This document shows, piece by piece, positions 1 through 10,480 of a stretch of DNA of 64,000 bases (position 1 is the stretch's first letter; each line of letters opens with the position of its first letter). Made by a program: the position numbers and the translations under genes. The stretch covers positions 63,152,636-63,216,635 of the forward strand of contig OY755236.1 of assembly GCA_963576725.1 (NCBI GenBank), given 5' to 3'. Under the pieces are notes generated by a model, which was not told the origin of the DNA, searched no databases, and was given only the letters and a program-made list of their open reading frames with translations. Source of the DNA: Azorinus chamasolen (Eukaryota > Mollusca > Bivalvia > Cardiida > Solecurtidae).

Positions 1-117
1 GAAACAGTAACAAACAGTTTGGATCCTGATGAGACGCCGAGTTACTCGGCGTCTCATCTGGATCCAAACTGTTTGCATAGGTAATCACAGATCCGGCACT
101 GGCAGCGAAAGGGTTAA
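1..117. mobile_element. P2 MITE, right part
   Basis: The palindrome centred near position 45 has GAGACGCCGAG arms inside GTTTGGATCC. The element ends GCAGCGAAAGGG then TTAA at 114-117. Its left end lies outside the window. Confidence 0.7.
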
Positions 118-186
118 AGAAAAATGTAACATGACAAACAGTGCGGACTCTCTAGAGAAAAAAGATATACTAGTAGTTTCCATAGC

Positions 187-482
187 TGGAACTTCAACGG
201 ACAATAGAAATACTTCGATATAACAGAGGTTCGAGTCATCTGATTTCTAGTCTGACCAATTTCTGTAGCTCACAGCCCAATGCAATCTGAAGCAATGCTG
301 AAGGCTCCTGTAGGATCTTTCAGCATTACTTGCGACCTGTGTTAAATTGTCCCATGTGTTTGTAGTTATGCGTAGTGATACATTTCAGAACAATTCGGTT
401 TTGTACATTTTGGAAGGATCATACATTTACTTCAGGTTATCCCGAAGTTATCTGAGTTCGAGATATTGAAGTTCAACTGTAT
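187..482. mobile_element. Diverged T-f MITE
   Basis: The right end reads GAGATATTGAAGTTCAACTG followed by TA. A decayed core (GCTCCTGTAGGATC between TGCTGAAG and CTTTCAGCA) sits at about 293-330. The left boundary is uncertain. Confidence 0.45.
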
Positions 483-499
483 AGAAGACGTTTAAAAAC

Positions 500-703
500 C
501 AGTAAAACCTCGATTATTCGAATTTTCGGTATAGAAGAATTTAGACCCTTTTAGGCAGGTGGCTGCTTAATGCATGGTGAAAGTCATGCAGAAAGCTCCT
601 AAAGGAGCTTTCTGCATGACTTTCACCATGCATTAAGCTGCCACCTGTCTTAAAGATCGATAATAATACGTATTTTAGTGTTCGAATAATCGAAGTTTTA
701 CTG
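500..703. mobile_element. T-c MITE
   Basis: It runs from CAGTAAAACCTCGATTATTCGAA to TTCGAATAATCGAAGTTTTACTG, followed by TA. The central palindrome (about 555-648) is nearly perfect, with a CTCCTAAAGGAG centre. Confidence 0.85.
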
Positions 704-746
704 TATAGTTTTACTTTCACATTTATGTTACATTCCTTGTCATTTA

Positions 747-938
747 CAGTAAACCCCGGGCGTAGAATTAGTATCAATGCCAGTTTTTCAGACAGGTGGC
801 AGCTGAATGCAGGATGAAAGTCATGCAGAAAACTCCTATGGGAGCTTTCTGCATGACTTTCACCCTGCATTAAGCAGCCACCTGCCTAAAATCTTAAGTC
901 CTTCTTTATCAAACTATGGGTTTAGAGGTGTTTTACGG
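747..938. mobile_element. T-b/T-c-type MITE, diverged ends
   Basis: The core is of the same GCAGAAAGCTCC type as the copy 44 bp upstream (centre CTCCTATGGGAG). The ends are eroded (CAGTAAACCCC at left, GTGTTTTACGG at right). Confidence 0.75.
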
Positions 939-1405
939 TATACCGCATCATTGCATTAGTCAGTGAATTCAATTGGATAGTCCCTTACCACTAATTATTC
1001 ACCAAGGCCAAGGTTATACCGAGGTCTTTAGAAAAGCATTTGTTTAGTCTAATTCTGCAACATGGAAAAACATATTCCATATTTTATTATTAAAACTGAC
1101 ATCTCCTTAAATCATTTCAAATTATTTTTATATGCAATGGTCGAACTTTTTCGTCGTCATGATCGCTAAAAAGCGACTCATGGGGACTGCAGCAATGGGA
1201 GACTCTTTGATTAACAACTTATGTTTTAAAGGAAATTGAAGGCGAAAGTCCACTCTGAATCCTAAGCAGATTTTATTATATTATTATTTTATTTTTATCA
1301 TTATCATTTTCATAGGCATTATTTTTTATTATATGTCCACCAATCCCTTTATTGTAACCACTCTTTAGAATCGTGGTATTTGGAATACATCCGATATATG
1401 AAATT
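939..1405. other. AT-rich flank, no gene seen
   Basis: I recognise no coding exon. The stretch around 1358-1376 (AACCACTCTTTAGAATCG) matches part of the fold-back near 59500, so at least part is an old repeat. Confidence 0.4.
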
Positions 1406-1610
1406 CAGTAAAACCTCTCTAAACCGGACGTTAAATTAGGTATAAATATCGTTCTTGGAGACAGATGGCAGCTTAATGCAGGGTAAAAGTCTTATACAAA
1501 GCCCCTCTGGGAGCTTTCTGAATGACTTTCAACCCTACATTAAGCAGTCACCTACCTGAAAGTATCTGAATTGTTCTCTACTTTAGAATTTCGGAGAGAG
1601 AGGTTTACAG
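1406..1610. mobile_element. T-b MITE abutting exon 1 acceptor
   Basis: It begins CAGTAAAACCTCTCTAAACCGGACG and ends GAGAGGTTTACAG followed by TA. The core is imperfect (GCCCCTCTGGGAGC). Its right end is 22 bp before the AG of exon 1. Confidence 0.85.
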
Positions 1611-1632
1611 TATGAATATAAATTTGTTGCAG

Positions 1633-1729
1633 GTTTGTGATTGTCTGTTGTGACAACAGCATCATGGACATACCGGAGACAGTAACAGAGATGTTAAAGT
1701 CCTACATGAATGGCGGATCCTTTGGAGCT
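1633..1729 (+). CDS. Exon 1 of ankyrin gene; start codon at 1664
   Basis: The exon begins after the AG at 1631-1632 and ends before donor GTACGT at 1730. The first ATG (1664) has A at -3 and G at +4, a strong animal start context. It opens MDIPETVTEM and ends GSFGA in phase 0, giving residues 1-22. The 31 bases before it are probably 5' UTR, but they are also open in the same frame, so an upstream coding exon cannot be excluded. The segment has no domain and is probably a flexible N-terminal cap before the ankyrin block. The acceptor has a short, poor pyrimidine tract because a T-b MITE ends only 22 bp upstream. Confidence 0.7.
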
Positions 1730-1984
1730 GTACGTATCACCAGCTATATATCATATCATTACATACGTCATCTCTAGAATCAAATAACGATAAAACATTG
1801 GCAAAGAGACCAGCCGAAAAAGGTCTAAATTAGTAATGATGCCATTATTTATTTCATGGATATTCATGGAGGAAAGTGTTAAGAGCTGTCTGGTCATGTT
1901 TTTCTCTGTTTGCTTATATGTTGCTTTCTGATTCTCTGTTGTCATGGCAACACATTTCCCCATTGTACATGAATATTCATTAAG

Positions 1985-2234
1985 TATATGCTTGACTATG
2001 AATATTCATGTCAGAAATAATGACATCATGAATATTGATTAGATTATTTTTTATAATAATGGCACATGAACACAGGAATGTTTGGCCATGACAGAAGCTT
2101 TAGATTCATATCTATATTACTCCATAAGAAATCAGAGTAGACCCTGGTCAGACGGCTACTACAAGAGCAGTCTGGTCCGAGTCTTCTCTGTTTTCAACGG
2201 TGTATAAATGCATATTTATGGAGTAAAGGGCTAA
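1985..2234. mobile_element. P1 MITE, diverged
   Basis: P1 landmarks appear in order: AATGACATCATGAATATT, GGCACATGAACACAGG, AGAGTAGACCCTGGTCAGACGG, then GGAGTAAAGGGCTAA at the right end. The centre is decayed. Confidence 0.6.
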
Positions 2235-2403
2235 CAGTAAAGAGAGAGTCTTCCAATTTATCAAATCTAGAGGCCGAGTCAAATATTAGTAGAGTGATGG
2301 ATCAACCCACTTTCATTCAGAAAACAAATGTCTGCTACAAATATGAGTTGAACTTTTTTTTATCCACATCCGATTTGTTCAATGTTTTGAAAAACTTCTG
2401 TAT

Positions 2404-2535
2404 CCATGCTTATAAAACTTTTTAGTTGAGTCTGATCAAGTTTTTGATTGGTCAGATTTGAGCCGTAGGCTCAAATCTGACCAATCAAAAGTTTGAGAAC
2501 TCAAATCTGACCAATCAAAAGCTTTATAAGCATGG
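2404..2535. mobile_element. FB1 fold-back element
   Basis: CCATGCTTATAAA at the left pairs with TTTATAAGCATGG at the right. The inner arm GATTGGTCAGATTTGAGCC is inverted, and one arm segment is duplicated. Confidence 0.7.
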
Positions 2536-2544
2536 ACCAGATCG

Positions 2545-2740
2545 ATTCTCAAACGGCTTGGAAGCTGGTGAGGCGTCGAATTACTCAGTGTCTCATCAGC
2601 ATCCAAGTTGTTTGCATTTGTCAGGATGATGTACGCATAATGATTAAAAGTTGTAAAGGTTGTCTCCCGTTTTCTATACATTATTAACTGTGAAGTTGTG
2701 AACATGAGCAGACTTAGGATGATTGCTATGCAAAATGTGC
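2545..2740. mobile_element. P2 MITE remnant
   Basis: TGAGGCGTCGAATTACTCAG with CTCATCAGCATCCAAG and a GTTTGCA tail matches P2. The outer limits are unclear. Confidence 0.5.
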
Positions 2741-2741
2741 C

Positions 2742-2993
2742 TTAACCCTTTCCTCCATAAATACGCAGCATTTCCTCCATAAATACGCCTTTCTACGCCT
2801 CTGTAACCGTCACTTTTTGAAACCATTGTGATAAATAGAGCATTTGCTCCATAGGAGCAAATGCTCTACTTATCACTATGGTTTCAGAACTACAAAATTC
2901 TAAAAAAAATCCTTTTCTCTTGTTAATGCTCCTTTTCGGTAGATTTATTGAAAGAGGTTGGATCTAAAAATAGCCAATGGAGGAATGGGTTAA
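2742..2993. mobile_element. P3 MITE, full length
   Basis: It is flanked by TTAA at 2742-2745 and 2990-2993. It contains GAAACCATTGTGATAAATAG and its inverted copy around GCATTTGCTCCATAGGAGC. The right third holds CTTTTCGGTAGATTTATT. Confidence 0.85.
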
Positions 2994-3164
2994 AAGTTCT
3001 GGCAGCTTTGGCGCTTTCTTCATCATCCGCATCACCCTGCTTTCAACTTCGAAATGTCTTGAAAAACAGGATCTTACATATCTGTTCCTTTACCATTTCT
3101 ACCAGTATTGAACGAGTTGACGTGAATAATAAGGCGTGACCCCTTGTCCCATTATTTGCTACCT

Positions 3165-3410
3165 CAATCGCATTTGCAAACAGCTCGGAGTCTCATCAGG
3201 GTCCATGCTTATAAAGCCTTTTAGTTGAGTCTGAGTTTGTTCTCAAGCTTTTGATTGGCCAGATTTGAGCCAAAGGCTCAAACCTGACCAATCAAAAACT
3301 TGAGAACGAACTCAGACTCAACAAAAAAGTTTTATAAAAATGGAACCAGGGCTCAAGTTGTTTAACGCTCAGGCAATAGTTATTCAAAAACCTGATCGAA
3401 TAGGAAATAG
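3165..3410. mobile_element. P2 MITE interrupted by FB1
   Basis: GCAAACAGCTCGGAGTCTCATCAGG precedes the FB1 copy, and CTCAAGTTGTTTAACGCTC resumes after it. P2 was therefore present before FB1 inserted. Confidence 0.5.
3199..3347. mobile_element. FB1 fold-back element nested in P2
   Basis: GGTCCATGCTTATAAA to TTTATAAAAATGGAACC forms one hairpin. The inner arms TTGAGTCTGAG...CTCAGACTCAA are inverted around CAAAGG. Confidence 0.7.
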
Positions 3411-3426
3411 TCAGCGCTGCACTGTA

Positions 3427-3632
3427 CAGTAGAACCTAGACGGACATTCATTTATTGAACATATCAGTCTTAAAACGCAAGTGGTTGCTCAATCCAGGGC
3501 AATGTACTGCAGAAAGCTCCTATAGGTACATGTATATGAGCTTTCTGCATTACTTTTGACCTGCATGAAGCTACCAACTGCCTACATACCCATAATTTGA
3601 CCCCTTTTTGATGGTCGCTTAAGACAGACTTT
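3427..3632. mobile_element. T-e MITE, diverged
   Basis: It begins CAGTAGAACCTAGACGG and ends near CTTAAGACAGACTTTAG. The core retains TGCAGAAAGCTCCTATAGG, with an extra insertion at the centre. Confidence 0.6.
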
Positions 3633-3740
3633 AGTTTAAATTTTCACAGCGAGACAAAGGTTAATGCTAGTACTAGGTTGTTTGTAATCGCAAAGTATTG
3701 GCAGTAGAGGAATGGTATCAGATATTGCTTTTATTTCCAG

Positions 3741-3851
3741 ACAAACTGTCAACCAAACCTAGATCTGCTTAAAGCTGCCAGGGCCGGGGATTTATCTGCA
3801 CTTAAAGCCTGCCTCGACACTGATAAAGTGGATATGAATTACCAAAATAAG
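3741..3851 (+). CDS. Exon 2: ankyrin repeat 1 (N-capping)
   Basis: The acceptor is TTTTATTTCCAG and the donor GTGAGT at 3852. The exon is 111 bp and encodes residues 23-59 in phase 0. The part LDLLKAARAGDLSALKACL is a typical first (capping) ankyrin repeat: two antiparallel helices joined by an A-G-D turn, followed by the VDMNYQNK hairpin that leads into the next repeat. This shows that the repeat block starts here. The last residues continue directly into the GGQTALHLA of exon 3, which supports the joining across a 9.2-kb intron. Confidence 0.9.
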
Positions 3852-4089
3852 GTGAGTAGCACTCAAAACATCGGTAACCCTGGAAACCTTGGTTTGATTT
3901 CATCGACGTATGCTCACGCATGAGACTCGTGGATATCTTTGTTTGGTTCCCAGAAAAGTGGTAGTTGGGTACCAGTCAAACTTGTTTGAGAATGCTGTGA
4001 GTTGTTTAGTAAGTCTAAATTTGAAAATAGGTGACTCATTTACTCTACACATCTAAAGCCGACCACCAACACAGGCTTAATTCTGAGTA

Positions 4090-4238
4090 TTAACCCTTCC
4101 CTGTTTAGAATCCATGTAAGAAAAAATAACAAGAACATTTATTACCTCATTTGTTATAATTATTTTAGGAGCCATCTGATCTGCGTGTACTCTGTTTGCA
4201 AATGCTTGAAAATGCGTTTATATCAAGGAAAGGGTTAA
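4090..4238. mobile_element. P1 MITE with internal deletion
   Basis: TTAACCCTTCCC opens it and AAGGAAAGGGTTAA closes it. The arm GGAGCCATCTGATC survives on one side only. Confidence 0.7.
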
Positions 4239-4301
4239 AGGTGGGTGGTGGCTTACTGTAGGACGTAATGAGCTTTCAGCATTATTTTCGTTATACGTGT
4301 A

Positions 4302-4505
4302 CAGTAAAACCTCTCTATAACAGCCACTAAATTACATCAATTATTTTGTGTTAAAGGCAGGTGACTGCTTAAAGCAAGGTGAAAGTAAAACAGAACGCTA
4401 TGATAGGAGCGTTCTGTTTTACTTTCACTTTGCTTTAAGCAACCATATGCCCTAAATACCAACTAATTAACACAATTTAGTGGATGTTATAGAGAGGTTT
4501 TACTG
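4302..4505. mobile_element. T-a MITE, intact
   Basis: It runs from CAGTAAAACCTCTCTATAAC to GTTATAGAGAGGTTTTACTG with TA on both sides. The centre is altered to GCTATGATAGGAGC, while the stems stay near perfect. Confidence 0.9.
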
Positions 4506-4512
4506 TATATTT

Positions 4513-4751
4513 GTCCTTTACTCCATAAATACGTGCAATACACGCTTTTCTACGTCTTTGCAAATAGAGTAGACCCAGATCAGAGGGCCGTCTGATCAGG
4601 GTCTGCTCTGTTTACTTGTGACATTATATAGACATGATTCTTTAGTTTCTTTCATGGTCAAAATTTCCTATGTCCCATGTATCTGTATTAAAAATTATCT
4701 AATTAATATTCGTGACGTAATTACTTCATATATTCAAGGAGAAAGGGTTAA
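4513..4751. mobile_element. P1 MITE
   Basis: The left end (CCTTTACTCCATAAATACG) starts next to the T-a copy. The right end is GGAGAAAGGGTTAA. Half of the palindromic centre is deleted. Confidence 0.7.
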
Positions 4752-4776
4752 TCAGCCACCCTCTTTTAAATACATT

Positions 4777-6480
4777 TTTATACCCCCCTTTTGAAAAAAT
4801 GGGGGTATATTGCTTTGCACATGTCGGTCGGTCGGTCTGTCGGTCGGTCGGTCGGTCGGTCGGTCGGTCGGTAGATCGCTGGTTTCCGAACGATAACTAA
4901 TAAACGACTTGGCCTAGAATCTTCAAACTTGCTGTGGTGGTTGGTCATGACAAGTAGATGACCCCTATTGTTTTTGAGGTCACTAGGTCAAAGGTCAAGG
5001 TCACCATGACCTAAAATGGTGAAATAGTTTCCGATCAATAACTGCTCAAGGGTTTGGCTTAGGATCTTCAAACTTGCTGTGGTGGTTGGTCATGACCACT
5101 AGCTGACCCCTATTGATTTTGAGGTCACTAGGTCAAAGGTCAAGGTCACTATGACCTTAAATGGTAAAATGGTTTCCGATCAATAACTGCTCAAGGGTTT
5201 AGCTTAGAATCTTCAAACTTGTTGTGGTAGTTGGTCATGACCACTAGATGACCCCTATTGATTTTGAGGTCACTAGGTCAAAGGTCAAGGTCACCATGAC
5301 CTTAAATGATTAAATGGTTTCCGATCAATAACTGCTCAAGGGTTTAGCTTCAAATCTTCAAACTTGCTGTGGTAGTTGGTCATGACCACTGGATGACCCC
5401 TATTTATTTTGAGGTCACTAGGTCAAAGGTCAAGGTCACCATGACCTTAACTGGTAAAATGGTTTCTGATCAATAACTGCTCAAGGGTTTGGCTTAGGAT
5501 CTTCAAATTTGCTTAGGTGGTTGGTCATGACAACTAGATGATTCCTATTGTTTTTTAGGTTACTAGGTCAAAGGTCAAGGTCACCATGACCTTAAAGGGT
5601 GAAATGGTTTGCGATCAATAACTGCGCAAGGGTTTGGGCTAGGATCTTTAAATATGCTGTGGTGGTTGGTAATGACCACTAGATGACCCTTATTGTTTTT
5701 TAAGTCACTAGGTCAAAGGTCAAGGTCACCATGCTCTTAACTGGTCAAATGGTTTCCGATCAATAACTGCTCAAGGGTTTGGCTTAGAATCTTCAAACTT
5801 GCTGCGGTAGTTGGTCATGACAACTGGATGACCCCTATTGTATTTGAGGTCACTAGGTCAAAGGTCAAGGTCACCATGACCCTAACTTGTAAAATGGTTT
5901 CTGATCAATAACTGCTCAAGGGTTTGGCTTAGGATCTTCAAATTTGCTTAGGTGGTTGGTCATGCCAACTAGATGAGCCCTATTGTTTTGTAGGTCACTA
6001 GGTCAAAGGTCAAGGTCACCATGACCTTAACTGGTGAAATGGTTTGCGATCAATAACTGCTCAAGGGTTTGGCTTAGGATCTTCAAACTTGCTGTGGTGG
6101 TTGGTCATGACAACTAGATGACCCCTATTGATTTTGAGGTCACTAGGTCAAAGGTCAAGGTCATCATGACCTTAACTGATGAAATGGTTTCCAATTAAAA
6201 ACTGCTCAATGGTTTGGTTCGGGATCTTCAAACTTGCTGTGGTAGTTGGTCGTGACCACTAGATGACCCCTATAGTTGTCAAAGGTCAAGGTCACCATGA
6301 CCTTAATATGTGAAATGTTTTCAGATCAATAAATGATCAGTGGTTCGGCTTAGGATCTTCAATGTTGCTGTGGTGATTAGTCATGACCGCTAGATGACCT
6401 CTATAGTTGAGGTCACTAGATCAAAGGTCAGGGGGTCTGGGGGGTATACATGTTTTACAAACATCTCTTGTTTCCAAATT
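4777..6480. repeat. Composite minisatellite element 1 with nuclear-receptor half-site arrays
   Basis: It opens with the hairpin ATACCCCC...GGGGGTAT and a (TCGG)n tract at 4825-4871. About eleven units of roughly 141-146 bp follow. It closes near GGGGGGTATACATG. Nearly every unit carries AGGTCACTAGGTCA, then AGGTCAAAGGTCA, then AGGTCACCATGACCT, giving DR2, DR1, DR0 and inverted-repeat-3 layouts. Hairpin, tetranucleotide tract and tandem core together resemble the pearl/HINE-type elements known from bivalves; that assignment is by organisation only. Confidence 0.8.
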
Positions 6481-6596
6481 GTTTTCGCTTTCGATTGGTT
6501 TCACTGTATATCAATATCAAAATCAACGAGACATAATAACCTGTGATATATTTGATTTGTTGATGTAATATATGGCACTTTAAATACAGTAAAACC

Positions 6597-6790
6597 TTGC
6601 TCATCCGAGCGTTAAGTAAATATTAACTGAGCACTTTTTAGGCAGGTGACAGCTTAATGCACGATGAAAGTCACATAGAAAGCTCCCAGAGGAGCTTTCT
6701 GTATGACTTTCACCCTGCGTTAAGCTGTCACATGAGTCAAATCCCAATAATAACATTTACTTGCATGTTCGGATTTGCCAGGATTAACGG
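6597..6790. mobile_element. T-c-like MITE with altered ends
   Basis: It begins CAGTAAAACCTTGCTCATCCG, has a core of GAAAGCTCCCAGAGGAGC, and ends GTTCGGATTTGCCAGG. TA flanks are plausible. Confidence 0.7.
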
Positions 6791-6819
6791 TATACATTCT
6801 CGTACATTGACTTAGATTT

Positions 6820-7000
6820 AAGACTGTGATTACCTATGCAAACAGTTTGGATCCAGATGTTACTCGGCGTCTCATCAGGATCCAAACTGTTTGTTACTAT
6901 GGTAATGTTATTGAAAGAAAATGGGAGGACTGTAAACAAACGAAAATTGTCACAGACGACAAATTTTGCAGACGGCAATATTTGGCAGCGAAAGAGTTAA
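6820..7000. mobile_element. P2 MITE with rearranged centre
   Basis: CAAACAGTTTGGATCCAGATG lacks one arm, then TTACTCGGCGTCTCATCAGG follows. The right end is GGCAGCGAAAGAGTTAA. Confidence 0.7.
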
Positions 7001-7114
7001 TGTAATGTCACGAACCATGTCGTGTATTCACTATTCAGCCACACCCTTATTTAACTATTTGTCTATATATCTTGTGAGTTAACCCTATATCTGATATATG
7101 TGCCATTTAACATA

Positions 7115-7318
7115 CAGTAAAACCTCTCTATAACGACCACTAAATTGTGTTAATTAGTTGGTATTTTGGGCAGGTGGTTGCTTAAAGCAAGGTGAAAGTA
7201 AAACAGAACGCTCCTATAGGAGCGTTCTGTTTTACTTTCACCTTGCTTTAAGCATCCACCTGCCTTTAACACAAAATACTTGATGTAATTTAGTGCTCGG
7301 TATAGAGAGGTTTTACTG
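7115..7318. mobile_element. T-a MITE, intact
   Basis: Both ends are complete with TA flanks. The centre is an exact CTCCTATAGGAG at 7211-7222, inside more than 40 bp of almost perfect inverted arm. Confidence 0.92.
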
Positions 7319-7319
7319 T

Positions 7320-7530
7320 ATTTGCAAACCGAATAGACCGGGATCAGGCTATCCCTGTAGGAGTTGTCTGATCAGGGACTGCTCTGTTTGTTTATGATAA
7401 ACATAGAATGATATAGACCTGATTCTACAGCTTCAGCTATGGCCAAATACCCCTCTGTTTATTTGCCACTACAAAGACTCATCTACTTTATATTCATGAC
7501 GTCATTATTTCTTACATTAATAATCACCAA
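7320..7530. mobile_element. P1 MITE remnant
   Basis: TTTGCAAACCGAATAGACC, GTTGTCTGATCAGGG and CATGACGTCATTATTTC mark P1. The left end abuts the T-a copy. Confidence 0.6.
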
Positions 7531-7975
7531 GTAACGTGTTACTTTAAGCTTATATTTGGACACTTTAGATTAAAATATTTACGGTACATATGATAGAATA
7601 AACATATTTGTATTTATATAGAAACGAGCGAATTGCATTTGCGCACAAACCGAAAAAAAACTGAATATCAAAAGCGGACGAAAACCCCGTATCATTTTCG
7701 AACGAAAATATAACGGTCCAGTAGGCTACGTAAAAAGCGCACAGGCACGGCATTTTTGACGCCTGAAATGTAGTCACTCGCGTGGCCCAAGTGAACTTTA
7801 TTTGTTGTATTGTGCATTTTATTTGTATTGTGTGGCAAAGCAATTACTCTCCCAATTTGACCTGAGACTCATGGATTTTCCGTTTATTATCGTCGGTAAT
7901 CTTCGGATAAATTCACGAAGGTATTAGAATACAATCCTCGTGGACCATGATTATATGGAACGCCATTCTGCCATG
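7531..7975. other. Intron stretch, no gene seen
   Basis: There is an open frame on the minus strand at 7565-7843, but it has no motif and no splice context. I see no known repeat. Confidence 0.4.
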
Positions 7976-8290
7976 CTATTTGCTAAATGCTAGATGCGAA
8001 AAGCTTAATGCAATATGCGAAATGTTTTTTGCCAATTGTGGAAATTGCCAGGGAAAGAACCGGAATGCTCCAAATGATAGATGTAAATGACAAATGACAA
8101 ATGACAAATGCGAAATGCAAAATGCTTATTGCTAAATGCATGTTTGCACTACTAGCATTGAACAGCGACATTTTTTATTTAGTTGTGCAATAAGAAATAA
8201 GCTTTAATGCAAATAACCATGCATTTAGCAATGTACAGTCACTTTAAAAATCGCGCATTTCAGTGTCAGTAGTGCAAACATGCATTTAAA
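7976..8290. repeat. Low-complexity ATGC-rich degenerate tandem tract
   Basis: Short variants of AAATGC and GACAAATG recur many times at 7978-8150, and again weakly near 8200-8290. The periodicity is imperfect. Confidence 0.6.
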
Positions 8291-8299
8291 GTGGGTTAA

Positions 8300-8375
8300 A
8301 GTGTGCTAACAGTGAAAACAGTTTGGATCCTGATATGATCCTAATTGGAAGTATCATCAAGATCCAATATGGCTG
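8300..8375. mobile_element. P2 MITE fragment
   Basis: CAGTTTGGATCCTGATATG and ATCATCAAGATCCAA are the two P2 arms with a lost centre. Confidence 0.45.
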
Positions 8376-8450
8376 ACTCTATCTTTATGGCTTTTTAACG
8401 ATATTGCCAAAAGAGTACAATTAAAACATTAAGTTCGTTGTCTGCATACT

Positions 8451-8655
8451 GTTAACTCTCCCATTGTGAGAAACGAGTGCACTGGCATTTGCAAACCGTG
8501 TAGGTTGATCAAAGAGTTCCTGGAGGAATCCTGTGCAGGGTCTGCACTGTTGGCCAAATCCTGGAACAAATTAAAACTTTTTAAACTATGTGCACGCTAT
8601 AATTTAACAGTTCTGGTCTATTCCACTCGGTTAATTCAACGATGAAAGGGTTAAA
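8451..8655. mobile_element. P5-like TTAA element, diverged
   Basis: It has GTTAACTCTCCCATTG at the left, a central GTGCAGGGTCTGCACTGTTGG and GATGAAAGGGTTAA at the right. Confidence 0.5.
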
Positions 8656-8692
8656 TATTATTAATTGACATGATTTATATCTTTAACTCTTT

Positions 8693-8939
8693 ACTTCATA
8701 GATGCACCCTTTAACCAATTATACCACAAAACAGGACCTTTCTACGCATACAGGAGCCGTCTGAGCTGGGTCTACTCTGTTTGCTTATGAAATAATATAG
8801 ATATTATTCTACATTTTCTGCCATGGTCGAAAAGTCCTATGTATACATGTGACATAAATAAAGATTAATCTAATTAATATTCATGATGTCATTAGTCTAC
8901 GTCTAACCGTTGATTAATATTCATGGAGTAAAGGGTTAA
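8693..8939. mobile_element. P1 MITE, full length
   Basis: TTAACTCTTTACTTCATAG opens it and CATGGAGTAAAGGGTTAA closes it. One palindrome arm (CAGGAGCCGTCTGAGCTGGG) is left. Confidence 0.8.
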
Positions 8940-9122
8940 CGCACTTTCAACTAGTTTGGATTCTGATCAGACAGGACTATAGCAGCTGTTTGGTCATGGT
9001 CTGCTCTGTTAATAATAATAATATAGTATATTTTGTTCGTATACATTTATAGAATTGAACTTATTGTATATGAACACTGCCATTACTTCTTTAATGATTA
9101 TTCATAAGGTAAAGGGATAATT
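8940..9122. mobile_element. P1/P2-like remnant
   Basis: It contains AACTAGTTTGGATTCTGATCAG, TGGTCATGGTCTGCTCTG and AAGGTAAAGGGATAA at its end. Confidence 0.5.
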
Positions 9123-9824
9123 CGGGACTTTGCTATTAAATATACTTGGTGAATATCAGAACGACATGGCACTTCATTTACTAATATTTACATTCGCCCT
9201 GTAACGTCCTTATATAACCTTATTCTAAAAAGAAAGTTGTATTTTCCATTGAACGTTCATTTGAATACCGGTTTGAGCCGGTTCTCCTTTTCCAAGAATT
9301 CCGCTGTGTAAGCGCGGAGTATTTGAAATATGGCATCTTCTTACTGAGAATTATCGCTTGAATAAATACTATTGCCAACTTTAACAGCCGTGGCGTATCA
9401 AAATATATTATCAAGTAATGAGTGAAGCATAAATAAGTCAATGTCCTTACCGTTAACAAAGAAAAATCCGAGAATAAAATCCAACGGTGTGACCTGCTTG
9501 CGATCAAGCATGGCGGTTGAGTAAATTGGCTTCGACACCGCGACCTACATCCCAGAAGATGCTTTAATACCAACATTTCGTAAATATATATGGTTTGAAA
9601 TATCTCGATAATCTTTTCTTTAAACATAGCTGGAAATTTACTGATTAAAATCTTGTATTCATTCTATATTTATAAAAATATGTGTTTGGGACTATTTTTC
9701 ATACCATATATAGAGATCCTACTACGTTAGAAACGAACCTAGCAACGACCTAGATAGCGGCTATTATTACGAGACCGGTAAAAAAATCCGTTGAAATATA
9801 AGAAATACAATGGAATATAAATAT
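9123..9824. other. Intron stretch, no gene seen
   Basis: The longest open frame (minus, 9220-9627) has no recognisable domain, no splice partners and biased composition. I found no repeat family here. Confidence 0.4.
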
Positions 9825-9982
9825 AAGAAATAAATGACGTGCTCCCGGTGCTCATTGGGTTATGCAACGCATAGCTTTACGAGCAAAGATTCACGTGAAG
9901 CCCTTCGGGCTTCACTAACTTTGCTCGTAAAGCTATGCGTTGCATAACCCAATGAACACCGGGAGCACGTCATTCATTTCTT
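9825..9982. repeat. Long perfect fold-back, separate family
   Basis: AAGAAATAAATGACGTGCTC on the left is inverted at GAGCACGTCATTCATTTCTT on the right. The arms are about 70 bp around GAAGCCCTTCGGGCTTC. It lacks the shared T/P centre. Only one copy is in the window. Confidence 0.85.
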
Positions 9983-10004
9983 AAGTGCATCGTTGTGAGA
10001 TGAA

Positions 10005-10060
10005 CCCCTGACAACGCATGCAAAGGCTTTGTATCCGGATGAGACACAGGGTAGCTCGAT
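10005..10060. mobile_element. P2 MITE fragment
   Basis: GCAAAGGCTTTGTATCCGG and ATGAGACACAGGGTAGCTCG match the P2 left half. Confidence 0.4.
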
Positions 10061-10102
10061 GTCTCCTTATAACTATACAGAGGCCCAGATAACATCCGTA
10101 AA

Positions 10103-10350
10103 TTAACCCTTTCCCTCATATAAACGTGTTTTACACATTTGCAAACAGAGTAGACCCAGATTAGACGGCTCCTATAGGAGCCGTCTGATCAGGGTCTGCT
10201 CTGTTTGCTAATGGAATTCAAAAGATATGTGTCTTCACCTTCTTAAATGGCTACAATGGTCTACCTTCCGTAATTCATTATAACTATATATTTGTCCATG
10301 ATTATTCCGTAGGTATTGAACTTTGGAATAAATATAGAACATTTTCAAGA
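10103..10350. mobile_element. P1 MITE, subtype with TGGCTACAATG right half
   Basis: TTAACCCTTTCCCTCATATA opens it. The palindrome is perfect, with CTCCTATAGGAG at 10169-10180. The right half is the variant found at 41398 and 49017, and its terminal TTAA is lost. Confidence 0.75.
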
Positions 10351-10374
10351 ATAACTTCTTTATTTCTGCGATTA

Positions 10375-10480
10375 TATAGAGTGGTCACAACATAGGGGTT
10401 TGTGGAGAAATGACAATATTTTAGTATTTGGATACGCGCCATTATTTGTTGCTCTGATTATAGCCGTATTTCTTTCCATC
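10375..10480. repeat. Unnamed dispersed repeat, copy 1
   Basis: GGGGTTTGTGGAGAAATGAC then ATTTTAGTATTTGGATACGC recurs at 10684 and 59550. It is useful as an empty-site comparison for the next T-a copy. Confidence 0.65.

Noticed and set aside
1633..1663. Upstream in-frame codons as coding part of exon 1
   Set aside because: Open in frame, but the ATG at 1664 has a strong start context; no upstream exon can be seen to supply the remaining codon bases.
9220..9627. 135-codon open frame on the minus strand
   Set aside because: No domain, no splice partners and a composition typical of AT-rich intron; the length is possible by chance.
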